DNA from: Streptococcus panodentis
GTDB taxonomy: Bacteria > Bacillota > Bacilli > Lactobacillales > Streptococcaceae
DNA length: 26,061 bases
Direction: 5' to 3'
NCBI RefSeq assembly: GCF_017884005.1
Contig: NZ_QFAY01000012.1
Coordinates: 55,897 to 81,957 of the forward strand
Shown piece by piece: positions 8,500-18,548 of this stretch (within the stretch, counting starts at the first letter, position 1; every line of letters begins with the position of its first letter). The notes beneath the pieces were generated by a model. The model was not told the origin of the DNA and did no database searches. It saw nothing but the letters and a program-made list of their open reading frames with translations. The position numbers were made by a program, and so were the translations under genes.

Positions 8500-9177
8500 C
8501 TATTTCTTAGCTTCTAAAACTTGCAGACCAGCCTGACCCGCCACGATGACCTTGTCCACCATTTGGTTGAAAAGGCCATGCTCTACTAAGCCGACCATAT
8601 GGTCCAGCTCCTGACCGAAGGCAACCGGATTCTCAATCACACCAAGGTCCAGATCGATGATAAAATTCTGCATATCGGTGATATAGCGCCGGCCGTCTTT
8701 CTGACGGAAACTTGGCTTGTAACCTGCAATTTCAAACCGGCGGAAAAGCTGCTCCGCACCATATTGGACCACTTCTACCGGCAGTTTGAAAGCGCCCAGT
8801 TTTTCTACCATTTTGCTTTCATCCACGACCCAGATATAGTGCTTGGTGATTGCAGCGACCACCTTCTCCATCAGGAGAGCGCCGCCGCCGCCCTTGATAC
8901 CGTTAAAGGCCGCATCGACCTCATCTGCACCGTCTACCGTCACATCTACCTGATCCACTTCATCAATAGATTTCAGCGGAATCCCCAGGCCTTCTGCTTG
9001 GCGGCTGGTCACACTGGAAGTTGTCACAGCTACGATAGACAGCCCTTCTTCCTTGATGCGGCGGCCGATTTCCTCGACAAAATAATAGGCAGTTGAACCC
9101 GTTCCCAGTCCAACAACCATACCGTCCTGCACAAATTCAGCAGCCTTGACGCCTGCCATTTTTTTCAGATTGTTCAT
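8500..9177 (-). CDS. rpiA: Ribose-5-phosphate isomerase A
   Basis: Interconverts ribose-5-phosphate and ribulose-5-phosphate. The 225-residue protein carries [15 protein letters not shown] near residues 23-37, the catalytic-site DGADEVD and [11 protein letters not shown], and a C-terminal substrate loop, all as in RpiA. AGGAGA precedes the ATG. It is the first gene of a seven-gene minus-strand operon and has its own extended -10 promoter. Its place before deoB and the phosphorylases says that ribose from nucleosides is routed into central carbon metabolism. Confidence 0.97.
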   Translation of the reverse strand: MNNLKKMAGVKAAEFVQDGMVVGLGTGSTAYYFVEEIGRRIKEEGLSIVAVTTSSVTSRQAEGLGIPLKSIDEVDQVDVTVDGADEVDAAFNGIKGGGGALLMEKVVAAITKHYIWVVDESKMVEKLGAFKLPVEVVQYGAEQLFRRFEIAGYKPSFRQKDGRRYITDMQNFIIDLDLGVIENPVAFGQELDHMVGLVEHGLFNQMVDKVIVAGQAGLQVLEAKK

Positions 9178-9205
9178 CCAATTCTCCTAAAATCAAGCTG
9201 ATTCC

Positions 9206-9214
9206 ATTATACCA
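9206..9214 (-). promoter_or_regulatory. rpiA operon promoter (extended -10)
   Basis: The minus strand reads TGGTATAAT, an extended -10 (hexamer 9206-9211), about 30 bases before the rpiA ATG. The -35 (around TTTCAT) is poor. It diverges from the mnmE promoter in the same 250-base gap. Confidence 0.75.
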
Positions 9215-9364
9215 TGATTATTTGCAACATGAAAGTGTTTTCGGCACAAGAAAATGAATTGATTGAACAAGGAAACCCTTAAAACCAGTCCGCTTTTCAC
9301 TCCGCAGTATCTGCGCTAGACCAGCAAGTCCTGTGACTGATCGAAAAGATTGCAAGTCAAACCC

Positions 9365-9393
9365 TTGCTCCAGCTCTTTTTTTGCGTTACAAT
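9365..9393 (+). promoter_or_regulatory. mnmE promoter
   Basis: TTGCTC (9365-9370), a 17-base spacer and TACAAT (9388-9393) lie about 40 bases before the mnmE start. Confidence 0.65.
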
Positions 9394-9430
9394 GAGAGTA
9401 TTGTATACAGACGGAGAAGGAAAAACAGAC

Positions 9431-10804
9431 ATGATTACACGTGAATTTGATACCATCGCTGCGATTTCGACGCCCCTTGGAGAAAGCGCCATCGGCATCG
9501 TCAGACTGAGCGGGACGGACAGCTTTGCCATTGCCCAAAAGATCTTCAAAGGAAAAAATCTGGAAAAGGCGGCGAGCCACACGCTCAACTACGGCCACAT
9601 CGTCGACCCTCAAAACCAGGAGGTGCTGGATGAGGTCATGGTCGGTGCCATGCGCTCGCCTAAGACTTTCACGCGCGAGGACATCATTGAGATCAACACC
9701 CACGGCGGGATTGCCGTGACCAATGAGATCCTGCAGCTGGCTATCCGCGAGGGGGCCAGAATGGCGGAGCCCGGAGAGTTCACCAAGCGGGCCTTTCTCA
9801 ATGGCCGGGTAGATCTGACTCAGGCCGAGGCCGTCATGGACATTATCCGGGCCAAGACTGACAAGGCGATGAACAACGCCGTTAAGCAGCTGGACGGCTC
9901 TCTGTCTGACCTCATCAACAGCACCCGCCAGGAAATCCTCAACACGCTGGCTCAGGTGGAGGTCAATATCGACTATCCAGAGTATGATGATGTGGAGGAG
10001 ATGACCACTCAGCTCCTGCGGGAAAAAACAGCAGAATTTGAAAAATTGCTGAGCGATTTGCTGCAGACTGCCCGCCGGGGCAAGATCCTGCGTGAAGGCA
10101 TCTCCACCGCTATCATCGGCCGGCCCAATGTCGGCAAGTCCAGCCTGCTCAACAATCTCCTGCGGGAGGACAAGGCTATTGTGACAGACATTGCGGGGAC
10201 AACCCGGGATGTCATCGAGGAGTATGTCAATATCAAAGGTGTACCGCTGAAACTCATCGATACTGCGGGCATCCGTGATACAGACGATTTGGTCGAGCAG
10301 ATTGGGGTTGAACGCTCCAAAAAAGCCCTGCAGGAAGCCGATCTGGTGCTCTTAGTCCTCAATGCCAGCGAACCGCTGACAGCGCAAGACCGGCAATTGC
10401 TTGAGCTCAGCCAAGACAGCAACCGCATCGTTCTGCTGAATAAGACTGATCTGGATGAAAAGATCGAAGCCAATCAGCTGCCGGCAGATTGCATCAAGAT
10501 TTCCGTGCTCCACAATCAAAATATTGACAAAATCGAAGACCGCATCAACCAGCTCTTCTTTGACAATGCCGGCATCGTGGAGCAGGACGCTACCTATCTG
10601 TCCAATGCCCGCCACATTTCCCTGATTGAAAAAGCTCTGGAAAGCCTGCAAGCCGTCAACCAAGGACTGGAACTAGGCATGCCAGTAGACCTCCTCCAAG
10701 TCGACATGACCCGCACTTGGGAAATCCTAGGCGAAATCACCGGCGACGCTGCCCCCGACGAACTGATCACCCAGCTCTTCAGCCAGTTTTGCCTGGGGAA
10801 ATAG
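9431..10804 (+). CDS. mnmE: tRNA modification GTPase MnmE (TrmE)
   Basis: With MnmG it adds the 5-carboxymethylaminomethyl group to wobble U34 of several tRNAs, in the cytosol. The 457-residue protein has an N-terminal formyl-folate binding domain (about 1-118), a helical domain, and an inserted GTPase domain with G1 GRPNVGKS (230-237), DTAG (277-280) and NKTD (337-340). The C-terminal FCLGK carries the essential Cys454. The start [13 protein letters not shown] is the family start with AAGGA upstream; a longer in-frame reading from 9350 is not supported. It is monocistronic and borders the distal end of the CRISPR array. Confidence 0.97.
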   Translation: MITREFDTIAAISTPLGESAIGIVRLSGTDSFAIAQKIFKGKNLEKAASHTLNYGHIVDPQNQEVLDEVMVGAMRSPKTFTREDIIEINTHGGIAVTNEILQLAIREGARMAEPGEFTKRAFLNGRVDLTQAEAVMDIIRAKTDKAMNNAVKQLDGSLSDLINSTRQEILNTLAQVEVNIDYPEYDDVEEMTTQLLREKTAEFEKLLSDLLQTARRGKILREGISTAIIGRPNVGKSSLLNNLLREDKAIVTDIAGTTRDVIEEYVNIKGVPLKLIDTAGIRDTDDLVEQIGVERSKKALQEADLVLLVLNASEPLTAQDRQLLELSQDSNRIVLLNKTDLDEKIEANQLPADCIKISVLHNQNIDKIEDRINQLFFDNAGIVEQDATYLSNARHISLIEKALESLQAVNQGLELGMPVDLLQVDMTRTWEILGEITGDAAPDELITQLFSQFCLGK

Positions 10805-10817
10805 AGAAGAAAGGCGG

Positions 10818-10860
10818 TGGGACAGAACTAAATTTTGAAAAAATTTAGTTCGTCGTCCCA
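10818..10860. repeat. Long hairpin downstream of mnmE
   Basis: TGGGAC/GTCCCA form outer arms (10818-10823, 10855-10860). AACTAAATTTT (10826-10836) pairs perfectly with AAAATTTAGTT (10840-10850) across a GAA loop. There is no T tract, so it is not a classic terminator, although it begins 14 bases after the mnmE stop. It resembles hairpins often dispersed in Streptococcus intergenic DNA, but that is from memory. A further inverted pair AAAAAGTCC/GGACTTTTT lies at 10907-10973. I see no gene between here and the array. Confidence 0.65.
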
Positions 10861-11050
10861 GCCCCGCGAGGATGATTAGGAGCTTTTTGGAGTCTAAAAG
10901 ACGAACAAAAAGTCCAATCAGCTACCGCGTCAAGAGTTTTTTTCCAAAACAAAGCGAGACTGAAGGACTTTTTATACGGTATCTTCCCAAAGATAGCTCC
11001 CTCTGTGGGTGAGGGCGCAGCCATCATGGGAGTCTGTCTCAGCCTCTTTT

Positions 11051-12274
11051 ATGATAAATAAAAACGAAACAACACAGCTCTAAAACGGACAGTAGCCTTT
11101 ACTTTCGGCGAGGTCTGTTTTGGAACCATTCGAAACAACACAGCTCTAAAACTTAATATGCTTTTTGTAATCTGGCTACCTTGTTTTGGAACCATTCGAA
11201 ACAACACAGCTCTAAAACAGATTGGCTGGAAAATGCTCAAGCGCAACAGTTTTGGAACCATTCGAAACAACACAGCTCTAAAACTAATCTCAAAGAGATT
11301 GCTAGTAAAGTTGAGTTTTGGAACCATTCGAAACAACACAGCTCTAAAACACGGTAGCCGTCATTATCAGACCAGCTATCGTTTTGGAACCATTCGAAAC
11401 AACACAGCTCTAAAACCGTGTTACAGACACGGGGATTTTTAGCGCAGTTTTGGAACCATTCGAAACAACACAGCTCTAAAACATCACAAGATGGCATACG
11501 TAAAATCTCCATGTTTTGGAACCATTCGAAACAACACAGCTCTAAAACAGCTAGCACTTTTGCCGTCATACTATTAGAGTTTTGGAACCATTCGAAACAA
11601 CACAGCTCTAAAACTCGAAAAACACAACTATCGTAAAGAAAGTAGTTTTGGAACCATTCGAAACAACACAGCTCTAAAACATCAGCGCGGCCTGGGGGCT
11701 TGGAAAGACGGTTTTGGAACCATTCGAAACAACACAGCTCTAAAACGAAGAGTCACGTCGTGAGCGCGAAGAAGCTGTTTTGGAACCATTCGAAACAACA
11801 CAGCTCTAAAACGTGCATTTGTTTTTAGCTGCTTTTATTTTGGTTTTGGAACCATTCGAAACAACACAGCTCTAAAACGGGGTCTGGCTCGTGCTACAGG
11901 CGCTGTAGGTTTTGGAACCATTCGAAACAACACAGCTCTAAAACATTTGAGAGAAAAGGCTCACATCTACCTTTGTTTTGGAACCATTCGAAACAACACA
12001 GCTCTAAAACTGACAGGGCTTGAGCAGCGTCTTGATATTGGTTTTGGAACCATTCGAAACAACACAGCTCTAAAACTACAACGTACTGAAAGGCGGACGG
12101 AACAGCGTTTTGGAACCATTCGAAACAACACAGCTCTAAAACTTCCCATGATGGTGGTGAGGATATTGAAAAGTTTTGGAACCATTCGAAACAACACAGC
12201 TCTAAAACAGTGATTGTTGAAGAGTATGATGTACGAGAGTTTTGGAACCATTCGAAACAACACAGCTCTAAAAC
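11051..12274 (-). CRISPR. Type II-A CRISPR array: 18 repeats + degenerate terminal repeat, 18 spacers
   Basis: Eighteen identical 36-bp repeats begin at 11117, 11183, and so on every 66 bases to 12239, with spacers of exactly 30 nt. In the transcribed (minus) orientation the repeat starts GTTTTAGAGCTGTGTTG and ends GGTTCCAAAAC, the S. mutans/S. pyogenes-type II-A repeat. The terminal copy (11051-11086) keeps only its first 22 transcribed bases. The leader is at the csn2 side, so the newest spacer is 12209-12238 and the oldest 11087-11116. Nearly all spacers are open in at least one frame, as expected for coding protospacers. Confidence 0.99.
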
Positions 12275-12372
12275 CTCGTAGAATATTTTTTCTTACGAAA
12301 TTTCGTAATCGCGCTGCTCGTCTCAGCCAGACTTCAGCTCGTTTGGTTCCATTCATTACTATGATTATACCA
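12275..12372 (-). promoter_or_regulatory. CRISPR leader and array promoter
   Basis: On the minus strand an extended -10, TGGTATAAT (hexamer 12364-12369), should start the pre-crRNA near 12357. That leaves an 80-base leader ending in CTACGAG directly at the first repeat. CTACGAG fits the CTRCGAG leader-anchoring class of type II-A systems that directs Cas1-Cas2 integration. A perfect 16-bp palindrome TTACGAAATTTCGTAA lies at 12293-12308. The csn2 stop codon (12365-12367) is inside the -10 hexamer. Confidence 0.8.
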
Positions 12373-13027
12373 TATTTTCCCTGTTTAAGAAATAATCGTT
12401 ATCCAATATATACTGTGGGAAATCGAAAACTTTTCTAGGTTCGATAAATAAGACATTCACATTATTTAATTGGATGTATTCAACTAGTTCCTTTAATTCA
12501 CTCTTTGATAAATAGGCTGCTGTATTGATAAAAATCAGCAATTTCTTTTTTGACAAGTATTTAAAAACTTGAACAATTTCTAAACACTTGTTAAAAATTG
12601 TGTCACTCATCGTCTCAATTTTGACATCACAAACATCCATTAAGTCCAATACACTGGCCTCATGACATCCCAGATCCAGTTCATGCTCCAAACACTCAGA
12701 TGCGATTAAATCGGTGATAGTCAATACCAACTGCTCTATCATTGATTTCACTTCCGGCTTCTCATTTAATTGATTCTCCAAATCAGCATGTATCAGCTTT
12801 AGTATAGCAGAAGAATTTAGATTATAGCCCAAAATGTCTGTAATGATTAATAACTCAGATTCTTTCAGCGCTTTCAGCTTGGAGTCAAACATTTGCAGTT
12901 TATCTTCTTCCGAATACTGATAAAGATGTTTTACAAGATTTGAAAAAACGGTTTGCTCTTCCAGAACTAAAAAGGTTGCCTTATCAATCGCCAGCGCTTC
13001 ATCCAAAATCGGAAAATTAATCTTCAT
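12365..13027 (-). CDS. csn2: CRISPR adaptation protein Csn2
   Basis: A ring-forming, DNA-end-binding protein needed for spacer acquisition in type II-A systems; it works with Cas1, Cas2 and Cas9. The chosen start [12 protein letters not shown] gives 220 residues, equal to the S. pyogenes protein. The conserved blocks [27 protein letters not shown] and the C-terminal [13 protein letters not shown] are present. GAGGAG lies 7 bases before this ATG, and an upstream ATG at 13042 has poorer support. The start overlaps the cas2 end by 11 bases. The array promoter -10 box overlaps its stop codon. Confidence 0.96.
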   Translation of the reverse strand: MKINFPILDEALAIDKATFLVLEEQTVFSNLVKHLYQYSEEDKLQMFDSKLKALKESELLIITDILGYNLNSSAILKLIHADLENQLNEKPEVKSMIEQLVLTITDLIASECLEHELDLGCHEASVLDLMDVCDVKIETMSDTIFNKCLEIVQVFKYLSKKKLLIFINTAAYLSKSELKELVEYIQLNNVNVLFIEPRKVFDFPQYILDNDYFLNRENMV

Positions 13028-13361
13028 CTGCAAACTCCTCACCTAAAAATATCAATCGAGAATCTGTATTAGCAAGACTCATATCTTTTTCCCCACTCAG
13101 ATAAAGCATTCTGGAAAACTGCTTCTCTGTCACTGTGAGAAGGGTTATATTCCCCTTTTTAGGGTTGTTTGCTTTCAGTCTTTCGACCATAGCAGTATTG
13201 GCCGAATGATTCAAAAGCAGTTTGCTGTATATGGAAAACTGATGCATAATAAAACCTTCTTCAATCAGAAACTTCCTAAATTTACGATAAGCCTTTCGCT
13301 CTTCGGCAGTATCTACCGGCATATCAAACATTAACATCATCCGCATATAACGATAACTCAT
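13017..13361 (-). CDS. cas2: CRISPR integrase subunit Cas2
   Basis: Forms the structural dimer of the Cas1-Cas2 spacer integrase. The 114-residue protein has the ferredoxin-like fold start [12 protein letters not shown] with the conserved Asp13, then [21 protein letters not shown], matching type II-A Cas2. It overlaps the cas1 stop by four bases (ATGA) and csn2 by 11, so the adaptation genes are translationally coupled. Confidence 0.97.
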   Translation of the reverse strand: MSYRYMRMMLMFDMPVDTAEERKAYRKFRKFLIEEGFIMHQFSIYSKLLLNHSANTAMVERLKANNPKKGNITLLTVTEKQFSRMLYLSGEKDMSLANTDSRLIFLGEEFADED

Positions 13362-14224
13362 ATCCTAAATTCAGGAACTCCTTTCCCACTTTGATTTAAA
13401 GCTTTAATTATTTTTTTCGTGTAATCACTGACAATATTTGATAAATACATTTCTTTACCATTATAAATAAATGTATCAGAAAAGATAGCAAACAATTCTT
13501 TTTTGATTTTTACAAAACTGCTGTCTCTATTTTCATAAACAATTTGATCAATAATTGGACGAAAGGGTTCCATAATATCGCTAGCCAAATTAAATTGATT
13601 AAATTGATTTGCATGTTTCAAGCCGAACTGCGTCATACAGCCTGATAAAACAATCTCACGCGCAAACATACTTAAAATCAAAGTATAACCATAATCAAGA
13701 GCGGCATTAATATCATTGTCCTGCTCACGGCTAAAGTCATTGCCAAATAAGGTATTGAAATAAATACGAGCCGCATGCCCCTCACGATTGCTTGGGTCGA
13801 ACAACTCTAAACCATTGTATAAATCTATTATGGATTGAGATTTTTCCAAAAAATTGCAATCACCGAGATAAATAGCTTGATTCAAAATTTTTTGCGCAAT
13901 AATGTTTGTCCATACCTCTGCTTTAACTTCTTCGCTCCAGGACACTTGTTTTGATAATTGCAAACTAGAATCATGCCGTGCATAATAAGGCATCAGAAAA
14001 GCTGTCGGCAAGCGTTTATCATCACAAAAAATAACCAACACATTCTCGTCCACCAAACGTTTTATCAGCATCGTTGATAGGACAATATCGGTTGTTTCCA
14101 GCAGCAAGATATCCACCTCGGACAGATGAATCAACTCTGTCCGAGAGGCATCTTTGAAAATCAAATGATTATTTTTGTAGGAAAGCTTAGAATGTGTATT
14201 AACGACTACTGTTCGCCATCCCAT
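13358..14224 (-). CDS. cas1: CRISPR integrase Cas1
   Basis: Metal-dependent DNA integrase that inserts new spacers at the leader-repeat junction. The 288-residue protein has the beta-rich N-terminal domain and a helical catalytic domain with Glu148 ([11 protein letters not shown]), His204 (GLKHANQFN) and Glu219 (SDIMEPFRP). These correspond to the S. pyogenes triad with a one-residue offset, so it should be active. AGGAGA, within the last codons of cas9, precedes the ATG; the genes overlap by 19 bases. Confidence 0.98.
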   Translation of the reverse strand: MGWRTVVVNTHSKLSYKNNHLIFKDASRTELIHLSEVDILLLETTDIVLSTMLIKRLVDENVLVIFCDDKRLPTAFLMPYYARHDSSLQLSKQVSWSEEVKAEVWTNIIAQKILNQAIYLGDCNFLEKSQSIIDLYNGLELFDPSNREGHAARIYFNTLFGNDFSREQDNDINAALDYGYTLILSMFAREIVLSGCMTQFGLKHANQFNQFNLASDIMEPFRPIIDQIVYENRDSSFVKIKKELFAIFSDTFIYNGKEMYLSNIVSDYTKKIIKALNQSGKGVPEFRI

Positions 14225-17200
14225 GAGTCTTCTCCTAACTTACTCAGATCAATACGGGTTTCGTAGAGACCGGTGATAGATTGATGGATGAGAGTGGCAT
14301 CAAGAATTTCCGTAGTTGAGGTATACCGCTTCCTATCAATATCTTTGCCAAAAAATTGGAAAGTCGCTGGAGCTCCCATGGCGGTAAAAGTTAATAAATT
14401 GATAAATGAACTTGCTAACTCTTCAATAGAAGCTTGTTCATTTTGAGTAAATAACTCGCTAATTTTTTCTAAACTTGCTTCTGCCAAGATATATTTCTTA
14501 GAAAAGGCAGATAAGAAATCTAGCAATTCATAAAACTCACTCCTATGCTGTACGACATACTGCATATGTTCAGGTTCATCAAGTTTATGAATATTTTTAG
14601 CATGATAAAGCAAGGTTACTAGCTGATTCCGCAAGACTATTTCATTCCCTTTTTGAAGTTCTCTAGCGCTGGCTAATAATCGACGTCGCCCATTTTCTAG
14701 TTCAAATAGACTATATTTGGGTAGCTTGATAATATTCTCTTTCCTGATGTTTTGGTATCCTTTATTTTCAAGGAAAGCAATCGGATCCTTTTCAAAAGAT
14801 GGTCTCTCCATGATGGTAACACCAATCAATGTTTTGATAGTTTTAAATTTTTTAGCTTTCCCTTTTTCAATATCAGCAATCACTAAAACAGAGTAAGCGA
14901 CAATCGGGCTATCAAATCCTCCATATTTGCTAGTATCCCAGTGAATCTTCTTAGTCTTTCGGGGAATAAGTTTATCAGAATTTCCTTTCGGCAAGATAGA
15001 TTCTTTAGAAAAGCCTCCCGTCTGCTCTTCTGTTTTTTTCACGATATTTACTTGTGGATAAGCTAGCACTTTACGGACTATTTCAAAGTGTTTTGTTTTA
15101 TCCCAAACGATTTCACCAGTTTCCTCATTCGTTTCTATTTGAGGTCTCTCTTTCTCAGAACCATCTGCTAATTTGATGGTCGTTTTGAAAAAGTTCATAA
15201 TATTGGAATAAAAATAAACTTTTGCTGTAGCAGATTTTCGTTCTCGGAAGCTATTATATTTTGGATACTCCCCATAGACAAATTCTGGTTCCAACTTAGG
15301 ATATTTCGTCAAAATAGCCTTAGCCACTACTGCATTCAAATAGGCATCGTGTGCATGATGATAGTCGTTCATTTCCCGTACTTTATAAAATCCAAATTCT
15401 TTACGGAAATTGGAGACCAAATTGGATTTAAGCGTTACGATTTTAACTTTGCGAATCTTCTTTCCTTGTTCATTGATTTCCTCATTAAACCGGCTATCCA
15501 AAATCTGAGCCACATGCTTAGTGATTTGCCGTGTTTCGACTAATTGACGTTTGATAAATCCAGCTTTATCGTCCTCTGTGAGACCATTGCGTTCAACCTT
15601 GGTCAAATTATTGAATTTACGCTCTGAAATCAATTTGGAATCCAACAATTGTTGCCAAAAGCCTTTCATCTTTTGAACAACTTCGGCACTTGGAACATCG
15701 TCCGATTTTCCACGGTTTTTAGCAGAGGAAACCAGAACACGATTATCCAAAGAATCGTCTTTGATAAAGGCTTGTGGAATAATGTGATCAATATCATACG
15801 AACTAAGCTTATCCATATCCAAAGCTTCTCCCGTATACATATCCTTACCATTTTGCAGATAGTATAAAAATAATCGATCGTTTTGTAACTGCGAATTATC
15901 AACCGGATGCTCTTTCAGAATAGAACTTCCTAACTCTTTGATAGAATCTGTCAACTTCTTTAAACGCTGCTGTGAATTGCGTCGTCCTTGATTTGTAAAC
16001 TGGTTCTCACGCGCCATTTCTACAACGATACTTTCAGGATTGTAGCCCATTATTTCGACGAGTTCGTCAACAATCTTTAGGCTTTGCAAAATTCCTTTTT
16101 TTATAGCGGGGCTGCCTGCAAGTTCTTGAACAATTTGCTTCAGATTATCATTTTCCCCTGTTACTTGTGCATTTTGAATACTTTCTTTAAAAGAAAGTCC
16201 ATCGTCATTAATGAGTTGCATAAAATTACGATTGCTGCAATCATCAATCAGATAATCCAAAATAGACTTACCAGTTTGACTATCGCGAATACCATTGATT
16301 AACTTAGCGGATAAACGGCCCCAGCCAGTATAATGCCGACGAGACAAATTGTTTAAAGCCTTTTTATCAAATAGATTTTCATATTTAGATAACCGTTGCT
16401 TTATCATATCTTTATCTTCAAAAATCGTTAAAGTATGTACGATATCTTCAAGGATTTCTTCATTCTCAGCATCGTCCATAAATTCCTTATTGTTGATAAT
16501 TTTCAACAAATCATGGTAAGTCGATAGACCAGCATTAAATTTCTGTTCAATCCCTTTTAATTCAATGCCATCATATCCATCAACATGATGCAGATGCTCT
16601 TTTAGATCTCGTTCTGTTACTTTGCGCTTTGTCTTAAACAAGTTAGTAACGATTTGTTTTTTCTGACCATTATCCAGAAACTCATATTCTTTCATTCCTT
16701 CTGCGATAAATCGAACTTTCGTCAATTCATTATACACAGCAAACTTTTCATACAATAAGCTGTGTTTTGGAAGGACTTTTTCGTCTGGCAAGTATAGATC
16801 ATAATTCGTCATTTTATTTATAAAGGCTTCTGCTGAAGCTTCTTTATCAATCATCTGTTCAAAGTTCCAGGGGGTGATTTTCTCATCAGATATTCTGCTA
16901 AACCAAGCAAAATCACTCTTACCGCGTGCCAGTGGGCCGACATAGTATGGAATACGAAAAGTCAATATTTGCTCAATCTTCTCTTTGTTATCTGCTAAAA
17001 ACGGATAAAATTCAGCTTGTTTTTGGATAATAGCCCGCAATTCCTGCAAGTGAATTTGATGCGGAATAGAACCATTGTCAAAGGTCCGTTGTTTTCTCAG
17101 GAAATCTTCACGCTCAATTTTTTCGAGAAAATCCTTTGTTTCATCAGTTACTGGAAGTAATTTTTTAATGTATTTATAAAAGGCTTCTTGAGTCGTTTTT

Positions 17201-18294
17201 CCATCAATATAGCCAGCATAACCATCTTTAGATTTATCGTAAAAAAACTCCTTATAGCTAGCGGACAGTTTCTTGCGGATATAATGTTTCAGTTTTGCCA
17301 AATCTTCCTCGTGCTCCGTATATCGCTGCTTCATAGATGCCGAAAGAGGAGCTTTCGTAGCAGTGTCTGATACCGTTAAAATCCCTGACAAAAGGATACT
17401 GTCGTATAATTTTTTAGCTGCTACAAAAAGATCTGCATACTCATCTCCGATTTGTCCCAATAGTGTTTCCAAATCCTCGTCATAGCTATCTTTAGAAAAT
17501 TGCAATGGTGCCTTTTCTTCCAATTCAAAAAACTTTTTAAAATCAGCTTGGTTTCCGACGATTAATTTTAAAAATTCTGCAAACTGACCATTCGATTTTT
17601 CGTTTGGAAAAAGTTTTAGGATTCTATCCTTCTTTGCAGTTTTGCTAATTTTATCTGTTAAAATCTCTTCTGCTTGAGCATTTTCGTCCTGAAGGGCGCT
17701 TCTTTCAAAAGTATTATCGTAAATCTTTAAAAACTCCTGAAACAGTTGTTGGACATTATTATTCCGTGTATCTAATTCTCCTTCTATAAGAAAATGTCCT
17801 CTATATTTGATGATATGAGCTAAAGCAAGATAGACTAGACGTAAGTCGGCCTTTTGGGGGCTATCAGCTAGGCGTTTCCTTAAATGGTAGATTGTCGGAA
17901 ACTCTTCATGGTATTTTGTTTCTGCAGCAATATCTCCAAAAACAGGATGGCGTTCTCCTCTTTTATCTTCCGCAACAAGAAAAGAATCGTCCAAACGCTG
18001 GAAAAAGCTATCATCTATCTCCCTCATTGCTTCCGCAAAAATTTCTTGCAAGTAAAGAATCCGGTTGCGACGTCGAGTATAACGCCGACGAGCCGTTCGT
18101 TTCAGGCGTCTGCTCTCAGCAGTATTTCCATCATCGAATAATAAAGCTCCCAATAAATTTTTCTTGATATGGCTTCTATCTGTATTTCCCAAAACTTTCA
18201 TTTTCTTAGCAGGAACTTTATAGTCATCTGTTACCACAGCCCAACCAACGCTATTCGTTCCTATATCAAGTCCTATTGAATATGGTTTCTTCAT
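14206..18294 (-). CDS. cas9: CRISPR effector nuclease Cas9, type II-A
   Basis: RNA-guided DNA endonuclease of 1362 residues, close to SpCas9 (1368). RuvC-I has Asp10 (IGLDIGTNS), the Arg-rich bridge helix is at about 62-78, RuvC-II has Glu759 (VVEMARENQ), HNH has Asp836-His837 and Asn860, and RuvC-III has His980 and Asp983 ([10 protein letters not shown]). All catalytic residues are intact. The PAM-interacting segment IDRKRYTST keeps Arg1321 and Arg1323, equivalent to SpCas9 R1333/R1335, so an NGG PAM is predicted. GGGGATT precedes the ATG. A TTGACA is present on the minus strand (18325-18330) but no well-spaced -10 follows, so the cas promoter is uncertain. The gene is markedly more AT-rich than mnmE and the salvage genes. 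Confidence 0.99.
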   Translation of the reverse strand: MKKPYSIGLDIGTNSVGWAVVTDDYKVPAKKMKVLGNTDRSHIKKNLLGALLFDDGNTAESRRLKRTARRRYTRRRNRILYLQEIFAEAMREIDDSFFQRLDDSFLVAEDKRGERHPVFGDIAAETKYHEEFPTIYHLRKRLADSPQKADLRLVYLALAHIIKYRGHFLIEGELDTRNNNVQQLFQEFLKIYDNTFERSALQDENAQAEEILTDKISKTAKKDRILKLFPNEKSNGQFAEFLKLIVGNQADFKKFFELEEKAPLQFSKDSYDEDLETLLGQIGDEYADLFVAAKKLYDSILLSGILTVSDTATKAPLSASMKQRYTEHEEDLAKLKHYIRKKLSASYKEFFYDKSKDGYAGYIDGKTTQEAFYKYIKKLLPVTDETKDFLEKIEREDFLRKQRTFDNGSIPHQIHLQELRAIIQKQAEFYPFLADNKEKIEQILTFRIPYYVGPLARGKSDFAWFSRISDEKITPWNFEQMIDKEASAEAFINKMTNYDLYLPDEKVLPKHSLLYEKFAVYNELTKVRFIAEGMKEYEFLDNGQKKQIVTNLFKTKRKVTERDLKEHLHHVDGYDGIELKGIEQKFNAGLSTYHDLLKIINNKEFMDDAENEEILEDIVHTLTIFEDKDMIKQRLSKYENLFDKKALNNLSRRHYTGWGRLSAKLINGIRDSQTGKSILDYLIDDCSNRNFMQLINDDGLSFKESIQNAQVTGENDNLKQIVQELAGSPAIKKGILQSLKIVDELVEIMGYNPESIVVEMARENQFTNQGRRNSQQRLKKLTDSIKELGSSILKEHPVDNSQLQNDRLFLYYLQNGKDMYTGEALDMDKLSSYDIDHIIPQAFIKDDSLDNRVLVSSAKNRGKSDDVPSAEVVQKMKGFWQQLLDSKLISERKFNNLTKVERNGLTEDDKAGFIKRQLVETRQITKHVAQILDSRFNEEINEQGKKIRKVKIVTLKSNLVSNFRKEFGFYKVREMNDYHHAHDAYLNAVVAKAILTKYPKLEPEFVYGEYPKYNSFRERKSATAKVYFYSNIMNFFKTTIKLADGSEKERPQIETNEETGEIVWDKTKHFEIVRKVLAYPQVNIVKKTEEQTGGFSKESILPKGNSDKLIPRKTKKIHWDTSKYGGFDSPIVAYSVLVIADIEKGKAKKFKTIKTLIGVTIMERPSFEKDPIAFLENKGYQNIRKENIIKLPKYSLFELENGRRRLLASARELQKGNEIVLRNQLVTLLYHAKNIHKLDEPEHMQYVVQHRSEFYELLDFLSAFSKKYILAEASLEKISELFTQNEQASIEELASSFINLLTFTAMGAPATFQFFGKDIDRKRYTSTTEILDATLIHQSITGLYETRIDLSKLGEDSWDGEQ

Positions 18295-18348
18295 AACAAT
18301 CCCCTTTTATAAAGTTGTTTTTTATGTCAATATTTTAACACAAAAACG

Positions 18349-18377
18349 TTTACATTTAAAGAGAAATATTGTATAAT
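18349..18377 (+). promoter_or_regulatory. tracrRNA promoter
   Basis: TTTACA (18349-18354), a 17-base spacer and a perfect TATAAT (18372-18377) place a start at about 18384, exactly where the anti-repeat begins. Confidence 0.9.
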
Positions 18378-18383
18378 TATTTT

Positions 18384-18488
18384 GTTGGAACTATTCGAAA
18401 CAACACAGCAAGTTAAAATAAGGCAGTGATTTTTGATCCAGTCCGTACCCAACTTGAAAAAGTGAGCGCCGATTCGGCGCTATTTTTA
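18384..18488 (+). ncRNA. tracrRNA
   Basis: Trans-activating RNA that pairs with the crRNA repeat and anchors it in Cas9. The anti-repeat (about 18384-18420) matches the complement of the array repeat from TTGGAAC through AACACAGC with one mismatch; then AAGTTAAAAT gives the usual bulge and lower stem. Next come a nexus (AAGGCAGTG to CAGTCCGT), longer than that of S. pyogenes but like S. mutans, a hairpin ACTTGAAAAAGT, and a terminator hairpin AGCGCCG-att-CGGCGCT (18465-18481) with a T tract. It is divergent from cas9, with about 90 bases between them. Confidence 0.96.
18465..18488 (+). terminator. tracrRNA 3' hairpin / terminator
   Basis: A perfect 7-bp stem with an ATT loop is followed by ATTTTTATA. 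It is both the last Cas9-binding hairpin of tracrRNA and its intrinsic terminator. Confidence 0.88.
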
Positions 18489-18548
18489 TACGTTAGTTCC
18501 TCCAAACTCATATACAATATTACTTTCCCACCTCTAAGGAGCTTCATT

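Noticed and set aside
10805..11050. A remnant mobile element flanking the array
   Set aside because: I saw hairpins but no transposase fragment, terminal inverted repeats with target duplication or attachment-site pair.
11049..11636. Open frames through the CRISPR array encoding repeated peptides
   Set aside because: The apparent periodic protein comes from translating 36-bp repeats and 30-bp spacers with a 66-bp period, a multiple of three. There is no start signal or biological sense.
15349..18167. Several 60-90 codon plus-strand frames within cas9
   Set aside because: They are short antisense shadows of an intact 1362-codon gene, with no start signals.
18295..18348. A confident cas9 operon promoter
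   Set aside because: TTGACA (18325-18330) is followed by TATAAA at only 13 bases, and the alternative TAAAAT has a poor -35. Neither is good enough for a separate feature.
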